Part shown: positions 1-7,316 of the stretch, one piece after another
Position numbering within the stretch: the first letter of the stretch is position 1
Layout of the letters: the number at the start of each line of letters is the position of its first letter
Assembly (NCBI RefSeq): GCF_010119235.1
Contig: NZ_JAAATZ010000001.1
Coordinates: forward strand, 2,510,501 to 2,574,500
Length of the DNA: 64,000 bases
Direction: 5' to 3'
Source: Flavobacterium phycosphaerae
GTDB lineage: Bacteria; Bacteroidota; Bacteroidia; Flavobacteriales; Flavobacteriaceae
The notes under the pieces: generated by a model
Databases searched by the model: none
What the model was told of the DNA's origin: nothing
Seen by the model: only the letters and a program-made list of their open reading frames with translations
Position numbers and translations under genes: made by a program

Positions 1-1683
1 TGTAATTCCCGTTCGGGCTTTGAAGGCCCGAGTAAAATTTTGAGTGGAACCAAAACCGGCTTCTTCTCCTAAAGCTTTGTTTGTGTAGTTCCTGAATTTA
101 CTATCGGTTTTGAGCATTTCGATGATATAATCCGTTTTTAAATCGGTAATGTAGTCGATGCTGCCTTTTCCACGGTGTTTGGAAATTATCTTCGTTACGT
201 ATTTGTTATTGGTATTCAACAATAAAGCCATTTTGGTTAGGGTCATGTCTTTTTCCAAATATTTTTTGCCTTGTTCAAACTTCTCTAACATCTTTAGAAT
301 ACCTGCTTCAAACTCAGGGCTTATTTCCTGGCTGTTTTGCTTATCAGTATTTTCGGGAACTATAGTTTTTTCAATTTTATCTAAAGTTGTATCTATTACC
401 AGTTGTTGATCATAATTGTTTTTTTGAATATTACTTTTAGAGGTATCACGTTTCATTATTTCTTCAAACAGTCTTTTGTTTTTGAAATGTCTGTAGATTA
501 AATATGCAATAATGACCGCCATTATAACAATGATAGTAAAGTCAATTACTACTCTGAAAGTCATAGCATTTTCAATGTCCTGTTTTGATTTTAGCAACTC
601 TTTTGTATCGTATTCTTTGACTACTTTTCTTAATAGGTATTTATAATTTGTTCCAAGTACATTGTCCACTTTCAGCAACTGATTGATGTAATATAATTGT
701 GATTTAATGTCGCCCTGTTTTTTAAAATAATCTATTAGTAATTCGTAACTCTCACGTAGATCGGGACGAATGTATTTTTGTTGCTCAAAAGCTATGTCGA
801 CTTTTTTAAAATATTCAATTCCTTTTTCCTGCTCCCTAATGGACCAAAAGCATTTGCCCAAATAAAAATAAGCTACCGTCTCATTAGCGAAATCTTTATT
901 GTTTTTTATACTTGGTAAAGCAGTATTCAAATCACTGATAGCTTTTTGGTAATTGTTTCTGAAGTATTGATTAATTCCTTCAGAATGGATGAAATAGGGT
1001 TCCATTTCGAGGTTTTCCAATTTACGCCCTTCTTTGATTCCTAGTTGGTTAGTCACTGAACTTAAGTCGTATTTGCCAATTTTATTGTAACATACTCCTA
1101 ATCCATGAATCGAGTTTAGATACGCTCTATCGTTTTCTTCTTTAAAATACTCAATACATTCCTTAAATAAACTAATTGCTTCATCATAAAATCCTAAATA
1201 ATATTTGGTTTGTGCAATGCCAAATTTTACCTTATACATAGAATAGCTATCCTCTGTTTTGGCAATATACTCGTCTGCCAATAGAAAATTGTCCAGGGCT
1301 TTTTTGTTATCATTCTCCCCGTAATACACTGTTGCCTTAGTCATGTAAGCAGCACCAATAGTCAAATCGTTTTTGGTTTGCTTGGCTGCAACCAACATAC
1401 TATCGGCATAGGCTGTCCAAGTTGATTTGTCGGAGAGGTAAAGTATCGATTTATAAGCCAAAGCAACCTGTTCAAAGTCATTATTAGCTTCTGATTTTCT
1501 TAACCATGTTTGTGCATATAGCAAGGACTTGGCCTTATCATTTTTATGTTTTAGAATGGCTTTGTTGAGGTAATTATAATTCTTAGCTAGCAGACTATCC
1601 GGAATTTTACCATAAGTCAACTGCGCTTCCACATAGTATGAAAACAAAAGCAATGTAATAAGTAGGTGTCTTTTTTGAATCAT
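1..1683 (-). CDS. TPR-containing AraC-family transcriptional regulator (partial, C-terminus cut by window edge)
   Basis: The minus-strand frame is open from an ATG at 1683 to the window edge, about 561 codons. It starts with a secretion-type signal (MIQKRHLLITLLLLFSYY), followed by about 330 residues of helical TPR-like repeats. One transmembrane segment (around IIVIMAVIIAYLIYRH) comes near residue 390. The C-terminal AraC helix-turn-helix domain is visible (NTNTKYVTKIISKHRGKG, then NYTNKALGEEAGFGSTQNF) and the last residues lie outside the window. In Bacteroidota this architecture is a periplasmic TPR sensor joined through the membrane to a cytoplasmic DNA-binding domain. The ligand is unknown. 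A palindrome (1866-1885) lies in its upstream region and could be its operator. The family call is firm; the regulon is not known. Confidence 0.88.
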   Translation of the reverse strand, partial: MIQKRHLLITLLLFSYYVEAQLTYGKIPDSLLAKNYNYLNKAILKHKNDKAKSLLYAQTWLRKSEANNDFEQVALAYKSILYLSDKSTWTAYADSMLVAAKQTKNDLTIGAAYMTKATVYYGENDNKKALDNFLLADEYIAKTEDSYSMYKVKFGIAQTKYYLGFYDEAISLFKECIEYFKEENDRAYLNSIHGLGVCYNKIGKYDLSSVTNQLGIKEGRKLENLEMEPYFIHSEGINQYFRNNYQKAISDLNTALPSIKNNKDFANETVAYFYLGKCFWSIREQEKGIEYFKKVDIAFEQQKYIRPDLRESYELLIDYFKKQGDIKSQLYYINQLLKVDNVLGTNYKYLLRKVVKEYDTKELLKSKQDIENAMTFRVVIDFTIIVIMAVIIAYLIYRHFKNKRLFEEIMKRDTSKSNIQKNNYDQQLVIDTTLDKIEKTIVPENTDKQNSQEISPEFEAGILKMLEKFEQGKKYLEKDMTLTKMALLLNTNNKYVTKIISKHRGKGSIDYITDLKTDYIIEMLKTDSKFRNYTNKALGEEAGFGSTQNFTRAFKARTGIT

Positions 1684-1865
1684 TTTAAAAAATTGACGCT
1701 TAAAGCATTGAAAAAATGCAAAATAATTGTGTTTTTGGGGCTTTTTATTGCGAATAAATGTAAAAAAATAATGTTTAAAATGTACGAATTATGGTAGCAA
1801 ATTGCGAATATCCCTGTTGAATGGTAAGTTCCTGATGGGTTGTTATTTAGTTGCCATCGTATGGT

Positions 1866-1905
1866 GTGTGATTCCCGAATCACACCTACTTGGATTCCCG
1901 AATGG
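1866..1905. promoter_or_regulatory. Palindromic GATTC-CC-GAATC element and second half copy
   Basis: Positions 1866-1885 read GTGTGATTCCCGAATCACAC, a perfect 9-bp inverted repeat around a 2-base centre. A second ATTCCCGAAT core sits at 1894-1903. The element lies in the 380-bp gap between the divergent AraC gene (start 1683) and the lipoprotein gene (start 2064). The same core recurs near 3788, 3811, 14167, 39680 and 40362. It may be an operator or a dispersed repeat. I see nothing else supportable in the gap. Confidence 0.55.
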
Positions 1906-2063
1906 TGTATCTGTTGGCTTGTGAGGTGCAAAACATGCCTGTAGTTTTGCCCTGAATTCAAACGGTTTTGTTATGAGCAAAGCCGAAACCAAGTTCAGAT
2001 TACCCCGGGCGAAATGAACTGATGAAAAAAAAGTAATCAGTAACATTTAAAACATTAACGAAC

Positions 2064-2780
2064 ATGAAAACAATTTATTCATGCCTATTTATTTTGACTT
2101 TTTTTATTTCCTGTGATACTACCCCAGATTCTAAATCGGAACGTATGATAAACAGAGAACTTACGAACCGAACTACTAATGAGCTACCCGGTTATAATGC
2201 TAATCCTTATGATGAAGCCGGTTGGGTTCATAATGAACTTTTTGAATCCTATTATGAAAGCAGTAGTAAGCCCACGAGTGTTTCCGATATTATCAGCAGG
2301 GTACAAGCCCTTGCTGATGCCAACCCCAATTTCAACAGCATAAAGACTGCAACGTACCGTGCTGTTTCGGCTGAGCGGATAAATTATATTTTGGAGCATA
2401 AAAACACTTGTGTTGCGGATATTATTGCTGCTTCCTCTTTAACCTCAAAAGGTAAAGTGAGTCTTTCTTCTTTTGTCAATTCACTAATCGTAACTTTTGA
2501 TACTGAAAGTAATTGCGATGTGCTATATAAGTTCGTGACCGATTATGAAAAAGTGGTTCTGGAAGATTCTTTGCTAACAGCAAGAGATAAACAGCTTATC
2601 TTGACTACTACCTCTATAGCCAGGCATTCTACTTATTTGGCCAAGAAGAAGCCTAAAAAGAATACTGATCCTGATTGGACCATTCTGATTGTGCATATTG
2701 CAGCAGCTTTGGATGGCGCTGAATATGGATTGGCTGAAAGTATTACTGAAGGATTGGTTGCCGGGATAGTGTCGAACTAG
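2064..2780 (+). CDS. Putative lipoprotein, function unknown
   Basis: A 238-residue protein. The N-terminus (MKTIYSCLFILTFFISCDTT) is a lipoprotein signal peptide with a lipobox-like FISC and Cys17, so the mature protein is probably lipid-anchored in the envelope. The rest is soluble and mostly helical, with a moderately hydrophobic C-terminus (LIVHIAAALDGAEYG). I recognise no catalytic motif. It is a single gene divergent from the AraC regulator, so joint control through the shared palindrome is possible but is inference. Real-gene status is well supported by the signal peptide and normal composition. Confidence 0.75.
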   Translation: MKTIYSCLFILTFFISCDTTPDSKSERMINRELTNRTTNELPGYNANPYDEAGWVHNELFESYYESSSKPTSVSDIISRVQALADANPNFNSIKTATYRAVSAERINYILEHKNTCVADIIAASSLTSKGKVSLSSFVNSLIVTFDTESNCDVLYKFVTDYEKVVLEDSLLTARDKQLILTTTSIARHSTYLAKKKPKKNTDPDWTILIVHIAAALDGAEYGLAESITEGLVAGIVSN

Positions 2781-2802
2781 ACATAAGAGAAATGAAAAAG
2801 AT

Positions 2803-2841
2803 GAGATTGCCACATAGCCTTGCAGGCTATTCGCAATGACA
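2803..2841. repeat. Short dispersed intergenic repeat (GAGATTGCC...CGCAATGACA)
   Basis: The element starts GAGATTGCCAC and ends CGCAATGACA, with an inner hairpin (CATAGCC/GGCTAT) and outer ATTGC/GCAAT arms. A copy with the same ends is at 30482-30510. Similar short repeats are common between genes in Flavobacterium. It lies just downstream of the lipoprotein gene. Confidence 0.6.
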
Positions 2842-2873
2842 ATATAGGGGCTGTTGCTATTAGGCAGCCCTTA

Positions 2874-3713
2874 TTAATTCTCATCGGCATCATCCATGCG
2901 AAGGATTAGTTTTTCTTTTAACGTATTTAGGAACTTAGTTCTTTCGGATTTTCGGGAACGGATTTCAAGGAAAGTACGGTTGAATTGCCCTAAATCGACA
3001 TTGAATGTTGATTCGAAAAAGGAGGTGACTTCTTTGAGTTCGGAAGTACCATTATTGAAAACGCCTTCGGTGTGCAAAGCGTAGATTAGTTCGATAAGTG
3101 CCACTTTAGAGCCTGTCCATTTCTGAGTTTTAGTATTAGTAGTATTAACGTTATTGGGTTTCTGTTCTAATTTAGAAATTTCGTTTTCTAAGTATGTTTT
3201 GATTTTATCATTTGCTAAAATCCTGGCTACTTTATAATCATGGGTAGTTGAAAAACGTTGGTCGGCCTGAAAATAAAAGCTGTCTAAGGTGTGACGTAAA
3301 TCGTGTTTACCCCGAATAAAATATTTGTTGTCTAAACTTTGATTACCCGTTTTGAAATATTTGTAAAACTCGGCGTTTTCCTTGAAAAAAGTCTGTAATT
3401 TTATTAGTTCGGTGTTGTAGTGCTTTCGGATCGTTTTTTTAATGCCAAAAGGTTTTCCTGTTTCGATATTGTAGATTTCGTTGTAATAAATCAGTTTGGC
3501 TGCGAATTGCGGTTTGATTTCACGAAAGAAGTTAATCTCTTCCGCTTTCTTTTCGAAAGTGTATTTTAAGAATTCTGTTTTCAGTTTTTCGAATGACGGT
3601 ATTAGTATTTTAATAGCTTGCTCAGCGTATAGCATTGGTTCTTCCGTTTCGGAATGGATGGTTTTTAATTGCGCTTCTAATTCTGTCATTAAGGATTCGG
3701 AAAATAGTTTCAT
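2874..3713 (-). CDS. rteC: RteC-family regulatory protein
   Basis: A 279-residue, highly charged helical protein matching RteC from end to end: an N-terminal helical region, a KTIRKHYN segment near residue 97, the central HDLRHTLDSFYFQAD motif near residue 138, and a C-terminal part starting WTGSKVALIELIYALH. In Bacteroides CTnDOT, RteC activates excision genes of the conjugative transposon; many flavobacterial copies sit alone on the chromosome, as this one does. No excision or transfer genes adjoin it, so I do not infer an element here. Two CCCGAAT boxes lie 75-120 bp upstream of its start. Confidence 0.85.
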   Translation of the reverse strand: MKLFSESLMTELEAQLKTIHSETEEPMLYAEQAIKILIPSFEKLKTEFLKYTFEKKAEEINFFREIKPQFAAKLIYYNEIYNIETGKPFGIKKTIRKHYNTELIKLQTFFKENAEFYKYFKTGNQSLDNKYFIRGKHDLRHTLDSFYFQADQRFSTTHDYKVARILANDKIKTYLENEISKLEQKPNNVNTTNTKTQKWTGSKVALIELIYALHTEGVFNNGTSELKEVTSFFESTFNVDLGQFNRTFLEIRSRKSERTKFLNTLKEKLILRMDDADEN

Positions 3714-3787
3714 TTGCCGTTTATTTATGTTTTGAATTGGGCAAATCTATTTTAGCGAGTTATTGGTTGCAAACGGTGTGGTGTTGG

Positions 3788-3833
3788 ATTCCCGAATCGA
3801 ATACTACATTTTCCCGAATTGAATAGTATAATT
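3788..3833. promoter_or_regulatory. Tandem CCCGAAT boxes upstream of rteC
   Basis: Two near-identical 16-mers, CCCGAATCGAATACTA at 3791 and CCCGAATTGAATAGTA at 3813, are spaced 22 bp apart (two helical turns). The core matches the palindrome at 1871. Position and spacing suggest a regulator-binding region for rteC. The protein that binds is unknown. Confidence 0.45.
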
Positions 3834-3901
3834 TTTCAATTATGAGGTAATTAAACTTTCTAATCACTTAAAAAAAACAATGATAATTTAAATCTTTAAG
3901 A

Positions 3902-4069
3902 ATGATTGCGCTATTTCCATCAGTACTATTATTTTTTCTGCTAGTTTTTCTTTTTTTTAGGGAAATAAAGCTTGATCATAAGCGATTTCTTGAAGAGCAC
4001 CGGTTAGCTGATGAGCATATTTTGAGGGAAGTGGAAAGATTTTTGAAAGAGAAAGGTTATTACAATTGA
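3902..4069 (+). CDS. Small membrane protein (55 aa)
   Basis: An ATG at 3902 opens a 55-codon frame ending TGA at 4067-4069. The product has one N-terminal transmembrane helix (ALFPSVLLFFLLVFLFF) followed by a charged amphipathic tail (FLEEHRLADEHILREVERFL) ending KGYYN. The clean hydrophobic-then-charged layout suggests a real single-pass protein with a cytoplasmic tail. It sits between rteC (divergent) and the ImmA gene (convergent). No family is recognised. Confidence 0.5.
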   Translation: MIALFPSVLLFFLLVFLFFREIKLDHKRFLEEHRLADEHILREVERFLKEKGYYN

Positions 4070-4109
4070 TTTGGGTTTATAAAAACCTACAATGGAAAAT
4101 CATAGGAAA

Positions 4110-4919
4110 CTAATTTTCCCAAACAACACTTACTATGGTACTAAGCTGCTTGTATGGGATACAATACTCATAGAAATCGGTATCTTCCTCGTCATCTTTT
4201 AATTCAAACCAAGTTGATTTGTAAATTGGTTGTGCTTTGTCCTTACCTGAGTATATAAAGTCATATTTTGCATCAATATATTCCTGTGCTACAGAATCTT
4301 CTGGTGGTGATAATTTGGTGATTTCTTTAACTTTTATCCAATATCCATCTGACTTGCTCCAATATCTAACTTTCCCATTATTAATAAATACTACGAATAG
4401 CGGATAAATATTAAGAGATAAAAGACGATATATTATTGATGTTAGGCTTGTCTTAAATCGTTCTGATAACTCTTTTACTAAATCGGGAGAAAACTTTTTC
4501 CTAAATGTAGCTTTTCGAATAGCTTCTTCAGGCATTAAAAGCTCCGAAGCAAAATCATTGGCTTCCCATTCTTGGATTCCTTTTTTTGCTTGTTGCTCTG
4601 TGCTATTAAACCAGTTTAGAGTATTGGATGTTTCGTCGTGAACTTCTAGATCTAACTTGCTGTGTAATAAATAGTGCCCGATTTCGTGTGCAATAGTAAA
4701 TCGTTTTCTTTCTTCGAATTGAATATTAGAATTTACCTTTATTAAAGTTTTAGAATTTCCTCTAATAATTTTACCGTCTGAGTTTGGTAGTTTTTCTTCT
4801 ATTAAAGTAGCTCCGAGTCCGGCAACAAAAAGATCCATTGGAATATCTGTAATTTCATCAAATCCTATTTCACTTAATAATTCTTTAGCCTTATTTGAAC
4901 CTTTTCTATTTTTGATCAT
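4110..4919 (-). CDS. ImmA/IrrE-family metallopeptidase
   Basis: A 269-residue protein from the ATG at 4919; a TTG at 4934 would add five residues. The zinc-binding HEIGH motif is near residue 80 and is followed by WEANDFASELLMPE, the classic ImmA/IrrE signature with its downstream glutamate. Family members cleave a partner regulator, as ImmA cleaves ImmR and IrrE cleaves DdrO, to derepress DNA-damage or mobile-element genes. In some CBASS loci a CapP peptidase of this type controls a CapH repressor. Here the gene overlaps the preceding 134-aa gene, which overlaps a sigma-like gene, and the three diverge from the CBASS-like operon. A regulatory-protease role for that operon is inference from this layout. 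Confidence 0.87.
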   Translation of the reverse strand: MIKNRKGSNKAKELLSEIGFDEITDIPMDLFVAGLGATLIEEKLPNSDGKIIRGNSKTLIKVNSNIQFEERKRFTIAHEIGHYLLHSKLDLEVHDETSNTLNWFNSTEQQAKKGIQEWEANDFASELLMPEEAIRKATFRKKFSPDLVKELSERFKTSLTSIIYRLLSLNIYPLFVVFINNGKVRYWSKSDGYWIKVKEITKLSPPEDSVAQEYIDAKYDFIYSGKDKAQPIYKSTWFELKDDEEDTDFYEYCIPYKQLSTIVSVVWEN

Positions 4920-5310
4920 TTTCCAATTGTTCAAGAATTTCTAAAAGATTTTGGTCTTTTATGATTTCTTTTATCTCATCTATTCCAAGATTATCTAAAT
5001 TTCTGTATTGCACCTGAAATTGATTATTGGCAATCAAATTCTTCAGATAGCTTATTGGTTTATCAATGTTTTTTTCAATTGCATCGCGAAAGAGAGTTGA
5101 AGCCTTTTCTAAAAGTATTAAATCTTTCTGTTTGTTTATTAAACCTTTTAAAATAAACGAATTTTTGCGATAGTTTTTTAATGAAATGCTTTCAATAGAC
5201 GATAGGTCATATCCTAGTTCATTAAGAATTTCGTCATGAACATCACAATCACCTTCAATGAGATTGTTAATTAAGGCTTCGTCAATTTTTTTGATGAAAT
5301 TATTTTTCAT
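4906..5310 (-). CDS. Small charged protein between sigma-like and ImmA/IrrE genes
   Basis: A 134-residue, mostly helical, soluble protein with no motif I recognise. Its start overlaps the end of the sigma-like gene by 11 bp and its end overlaps the ImmA/IrrE start by 14 bp, so the three are translationally coupled. From position alone it could be a partner of the sigma-like factor (for example an anti-sigma protein) or the substrate of the peptidase. Neither role can be read from the sequence. Confidence 0.7.
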   Translation of the reverse strand: MKNNFIKKIDEALINNLIEGDCDVHDEILNELGYDLSSIESISLKNYRKNSFILKGLINKQKDLILLEKASTLFRDAIEKNIDKPISYLKNLIANNQFQVQYRNLDNLGIDEIKEIIKDQNLLEILEQLENDQK

Positions 5311-5902
5311 AATTCAACATTTTTAGTTTTTCACCAATTTTAGGAAGTTTTCTATCTAATCTCTTTTTGATATTAGTTAGTTCTTCAATACTAATCCCAA
5401 GCAATTTAGACAAATCTTCTCTTTTCATTCCGTTTATTATGTAGGGCTCAAATAGTAATAATTCATCATCAGTTGCATTTAACGCTTTTAGCTCATCTAA
5501 ACATGCCGACAGTAAAACATTGTAATCTGAATCATCAAATGAATTGTCGGGATCACTATCTAAAATTTCAAATGTATCTTTTGTTTTTTCAAGTTCAACT
5601 TTTAATGTATTAAAAATGACACTATCAAGACCACTAATGAATTGTTTTTTAAAGTCAGGATACGTTTCAGTATGCCAATTTCTGCCATCAGGTCTTAAAA
5701 AAGATTCAATAGTTTCAGCAATAAAATCTTCTATCATAAATCCGCGAAACCCTTTTTCCAAATCATACTTAATATTAAAAAACCTTTTCAGTCTAATGAT
5801 TGCATATTTATATAAATGAGTATTAAATTCGGGAGTAAATACCTCCTGAATAGCTTGACTCTTTTCTTCAAAAGTGGCAACCTTCTTATACTCAAGTTCC
5901 AT
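5300..5902 (-). CDS. Sigma-70-like protein
   Basis: A 200-residue protein. The first 100 residues are helical and resemble a divergent sigma region 2, with FRGFMIEDFIAETIESFL in the place of the core-binding helices. The C-terminal part (GMKREDLSKLLGISIEELTNIKKRLDRKLPKIG) is a helix-turn-helix like sigma region 4. A long acidic linker (ILDSDPDNSFDDSDY) separates them. Proteins of this size and layout are usually annotated as sigma-70 family in Bacteroidota accessory regions. The start at 5902 lies only 4 bp from a 12-bp inverted repeat shared with the divergent CBASS-like operon. A DNA-binding regulator without sigma activity is the main alternative. Confidence 0.6.
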   Translation of the reverse strand: MELEYKKVATFEEKSQAIQEVFTPEFNTHLYKYAIIRLKRFFNIKYDLEKGFRGFMIEDFIAETIESFLRPDGRNWHTETYPDFKKQFISGLDSVIFNTLKVELEKTKDTFEILDSDPDNSFDDSDYNVLLSACLDELKALNATDDELLLFEPYIINGMKREDLSKLLGISIEELTNIKKRLDRKLPKIGEKLKMLNYEK

Positions 5903-5906
5903 ATAT

Positions 5907-5980
5907 TATAGTAATGCTAAAAAAATTAAAAAAAATTCCATTGAGACGGCAATTTATGAAATTTTTACAGCATTACTATA
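5907..5980. promoter_or_regulatory. Perfect 12-bp inverted repeat in the divergent promoter region
   Basis: TATAGTAATGCT at 5907-5918 and its exact reverse complement AGCATTACTATA at 5969-5980 face each other across 50 bp, one next to each divergent gene. The plus-side arm is 36 bp before the DUF3892-like ATG. The minus-side arm is 4 bp before the sigma-like ATG. The symmetry suggests a shared operator, or the same promoter element used in both directions by the sigma-like protein. Confidence 0.6.
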
Positions 5981-6016
5981 TAAAAGACTACAAAACACAA
6001 CAAAATTTATTAAATT

Positions 6017-6328
6017 ATGAAACAAGCAGATTACTTTATTTCAGGAGTTTGGAAAGACAGCACTGAAAGAATCACAGATGTACTATTACATTCTGTTAAT
6101 GATAACAATACATTTAATTTAGGCGTTAAAACTTCTGAATCAAATGTGATTGCTCTTTTGAAAGCAAAAAGAACGATTAAAACAATTACGTGGGGTTATC
6201 CTGGCTGGAATCTTGGTGCCAGTGTGATTGTATTTACTATCGGAAACAAGGAGTATTTGAAAACAGTTGCTAATGCTTCAATAAAGGATAATTTAGATAA
6301 TTCAATTAATATGCACCCAATAAAATAA
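6017..6328 (+). CDS. DUF3892-like small protein, first gene of CBASS-like operon
   Basis: A 103-residue protein. It starts with a short beta-rich segment (YFISGVWKDSTERITDVLLH) and has a central KTITWGYPGWNLGASV. The pattern of predicted intention (residues, then YLKTVANASIKDNLDN) resembles DUF3892, a small family found as single proteins and next to larger enzymes. No catalytic residue stands out. The stop is 7 bp before the nucleotidyltransferase ATG, so it is co-transcribed with the CBASS-like genes. Its role there is unknown; it could be an accessory or sensing factor. The family match is from memory and moderate. Confidence 0.6.
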   Translation: MKQADYFISGVWKDSTERITDVLLHSVNDNNTFNLGVKTSESNVIALLKAKRTIKTITWGYPGWNLGASVIVFTIGNKEYLKTVANASIKDNLDNSINMHPIK

Positions 6329-6335
6329 GAAGATT

Positions 6336-7316
6336 ATGGACAAGAATTTACACTTAGATTCGGTAATTAAAACGCATCAAATTACCAAAGAAGAACAGCT
6401 TTTAACTAAGCACAAAGACAAGAACAAGGAAGTAAAGGAAGCGTTAGAAAAGAAATATGAAAGCAATATTTATTCTCCTTTTAATTCTGGCTCTTATGCC
6501 AAAAATACGGCTATGAATACCAAGTTTGATTTTGATATGGTTTGTCCGTTCAAAAGAAACGCATTTGGTTCTAATGGCACATTAAAACAGATGTATGAAG
6601 ATGTTTATGATTTTTTATATGAGAAATATAAAGATGTGGCCAATGTAAGAAAACAAAAAGTTTCTATTGGGATTGAGTTTTTTGCTGATGGAGACGACGA
6701 TGTTGTAAAAATAGACGTTGTCCCGGGACGAGAACTAAATCAAGACCAATACAAAGATGATGAAAATCTGAATCTCTATGTTTACTACAAATATGGAAAC
6801 TTTGATGAAGGTAGTGAGCGAATTAAAACTAATGTTCAAGCCCAAATTAAAAATATTAAGGATAGAGCAACCACTGAAAAAGATTCCATTAGAAAGGTTA
6901 TCCGTTTACTTAAAGTTTGGAAGAATACCAAGTATAATTATCCAACGAAATCTTTCTTTTTGGAATTGATTACCATTAAAGCCTTTGACAATAAGAATAT
7001 ATCAGGTAATTTGTGGAGCAAACTAGAGACGGTATTGCAGTATATTCGTGATGAAGTTACCGGAGACAGTTTTACACTGAAAGATCCCGGAAATGGATCT
7101 AATGATTTGATAGAAACATTAACTACTTCAGAAAGACAGACTTTATCTAACGATATGAAAAATATGCTTGAAAGAATTGAGGATAATGATGAGAATATCA
7201 AAACTTATTTTCCTGAAAACGCAAAATTTGTAGAGGAAGAAGAAGAGAGTAATAAATACGAAAATAAAGGGAATGGGTTTTATTCTAATCCACCAAAAAA
7301 TGAAAGATTCGGATAA
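6336..7316 (+). CDS. CD-NTase-like nucleotidyltransferase (cGAS/DncV-type), C-terminal glycine
   Basis: A 326-residue Pol-beta-type nucleotidyltransferase. The GS motif is at residues 52-53, the metal-binding pair at Asp65 and Asp67 (TKFDFDMVCPF), and a third Asp at about 127 in KIDVVPGRE. The helical C-terminal half has RLLKVWK near residue 190 and ends at ENIKTYFPE, with a flexible charged tail after that. The last residues are NERFG, so the chain ends in glycine. In CBASS, CD-NTases make cyclic oligonucleotide alarms on infection, and in type II CBASS the C-terminus is conjugated to targets by Cap2. The next gene is an E2-E1 fusion whose ATG directly follows this stop. The nucleotide product cannot be read from sequence. 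Confidence 0.85.
   Translation: MDKNLHLDSVIKTHQITKEEQLLTKHKDKNKEVKEALEKKYESNIYSPFNSGSYAKNTAMNTKFDFDMVCPFKRNAFGSNGTLKQMYEDVYDFLYEKYKDVANVRKQKVSIGIEFFADGDDDVVKIDVVPGRELNQDQYKDDENLNLYVYYKYGNFDEGSERIKTNVQAQIKNIKDRATTEKDSIRKVIRLLKVWKNTKYNYPTKSFFLELITIKAFDNKNISGNLWSKLETVLQYIRDEVTGDSFTLKDPGNGSNDLIETLTTSERQTLSNDMKNMLERIEDNDENIKTYFPENAKFVEEEEESNKYENKGNGFYSNPPKNERFG

Noticed and set aside
158..409. Plus-strand ORF of 83 residues at the left edge
   Set aside because: It is antisense to the AraC helix-turn-helix region, which is clearly coding on the minus strand.
2874..3713. Conjugative transposon core at the rteC locus
   Set aside because: No transfer, excision or integrase gene adjoins rteC; orphan copies are common in flavobacteria.
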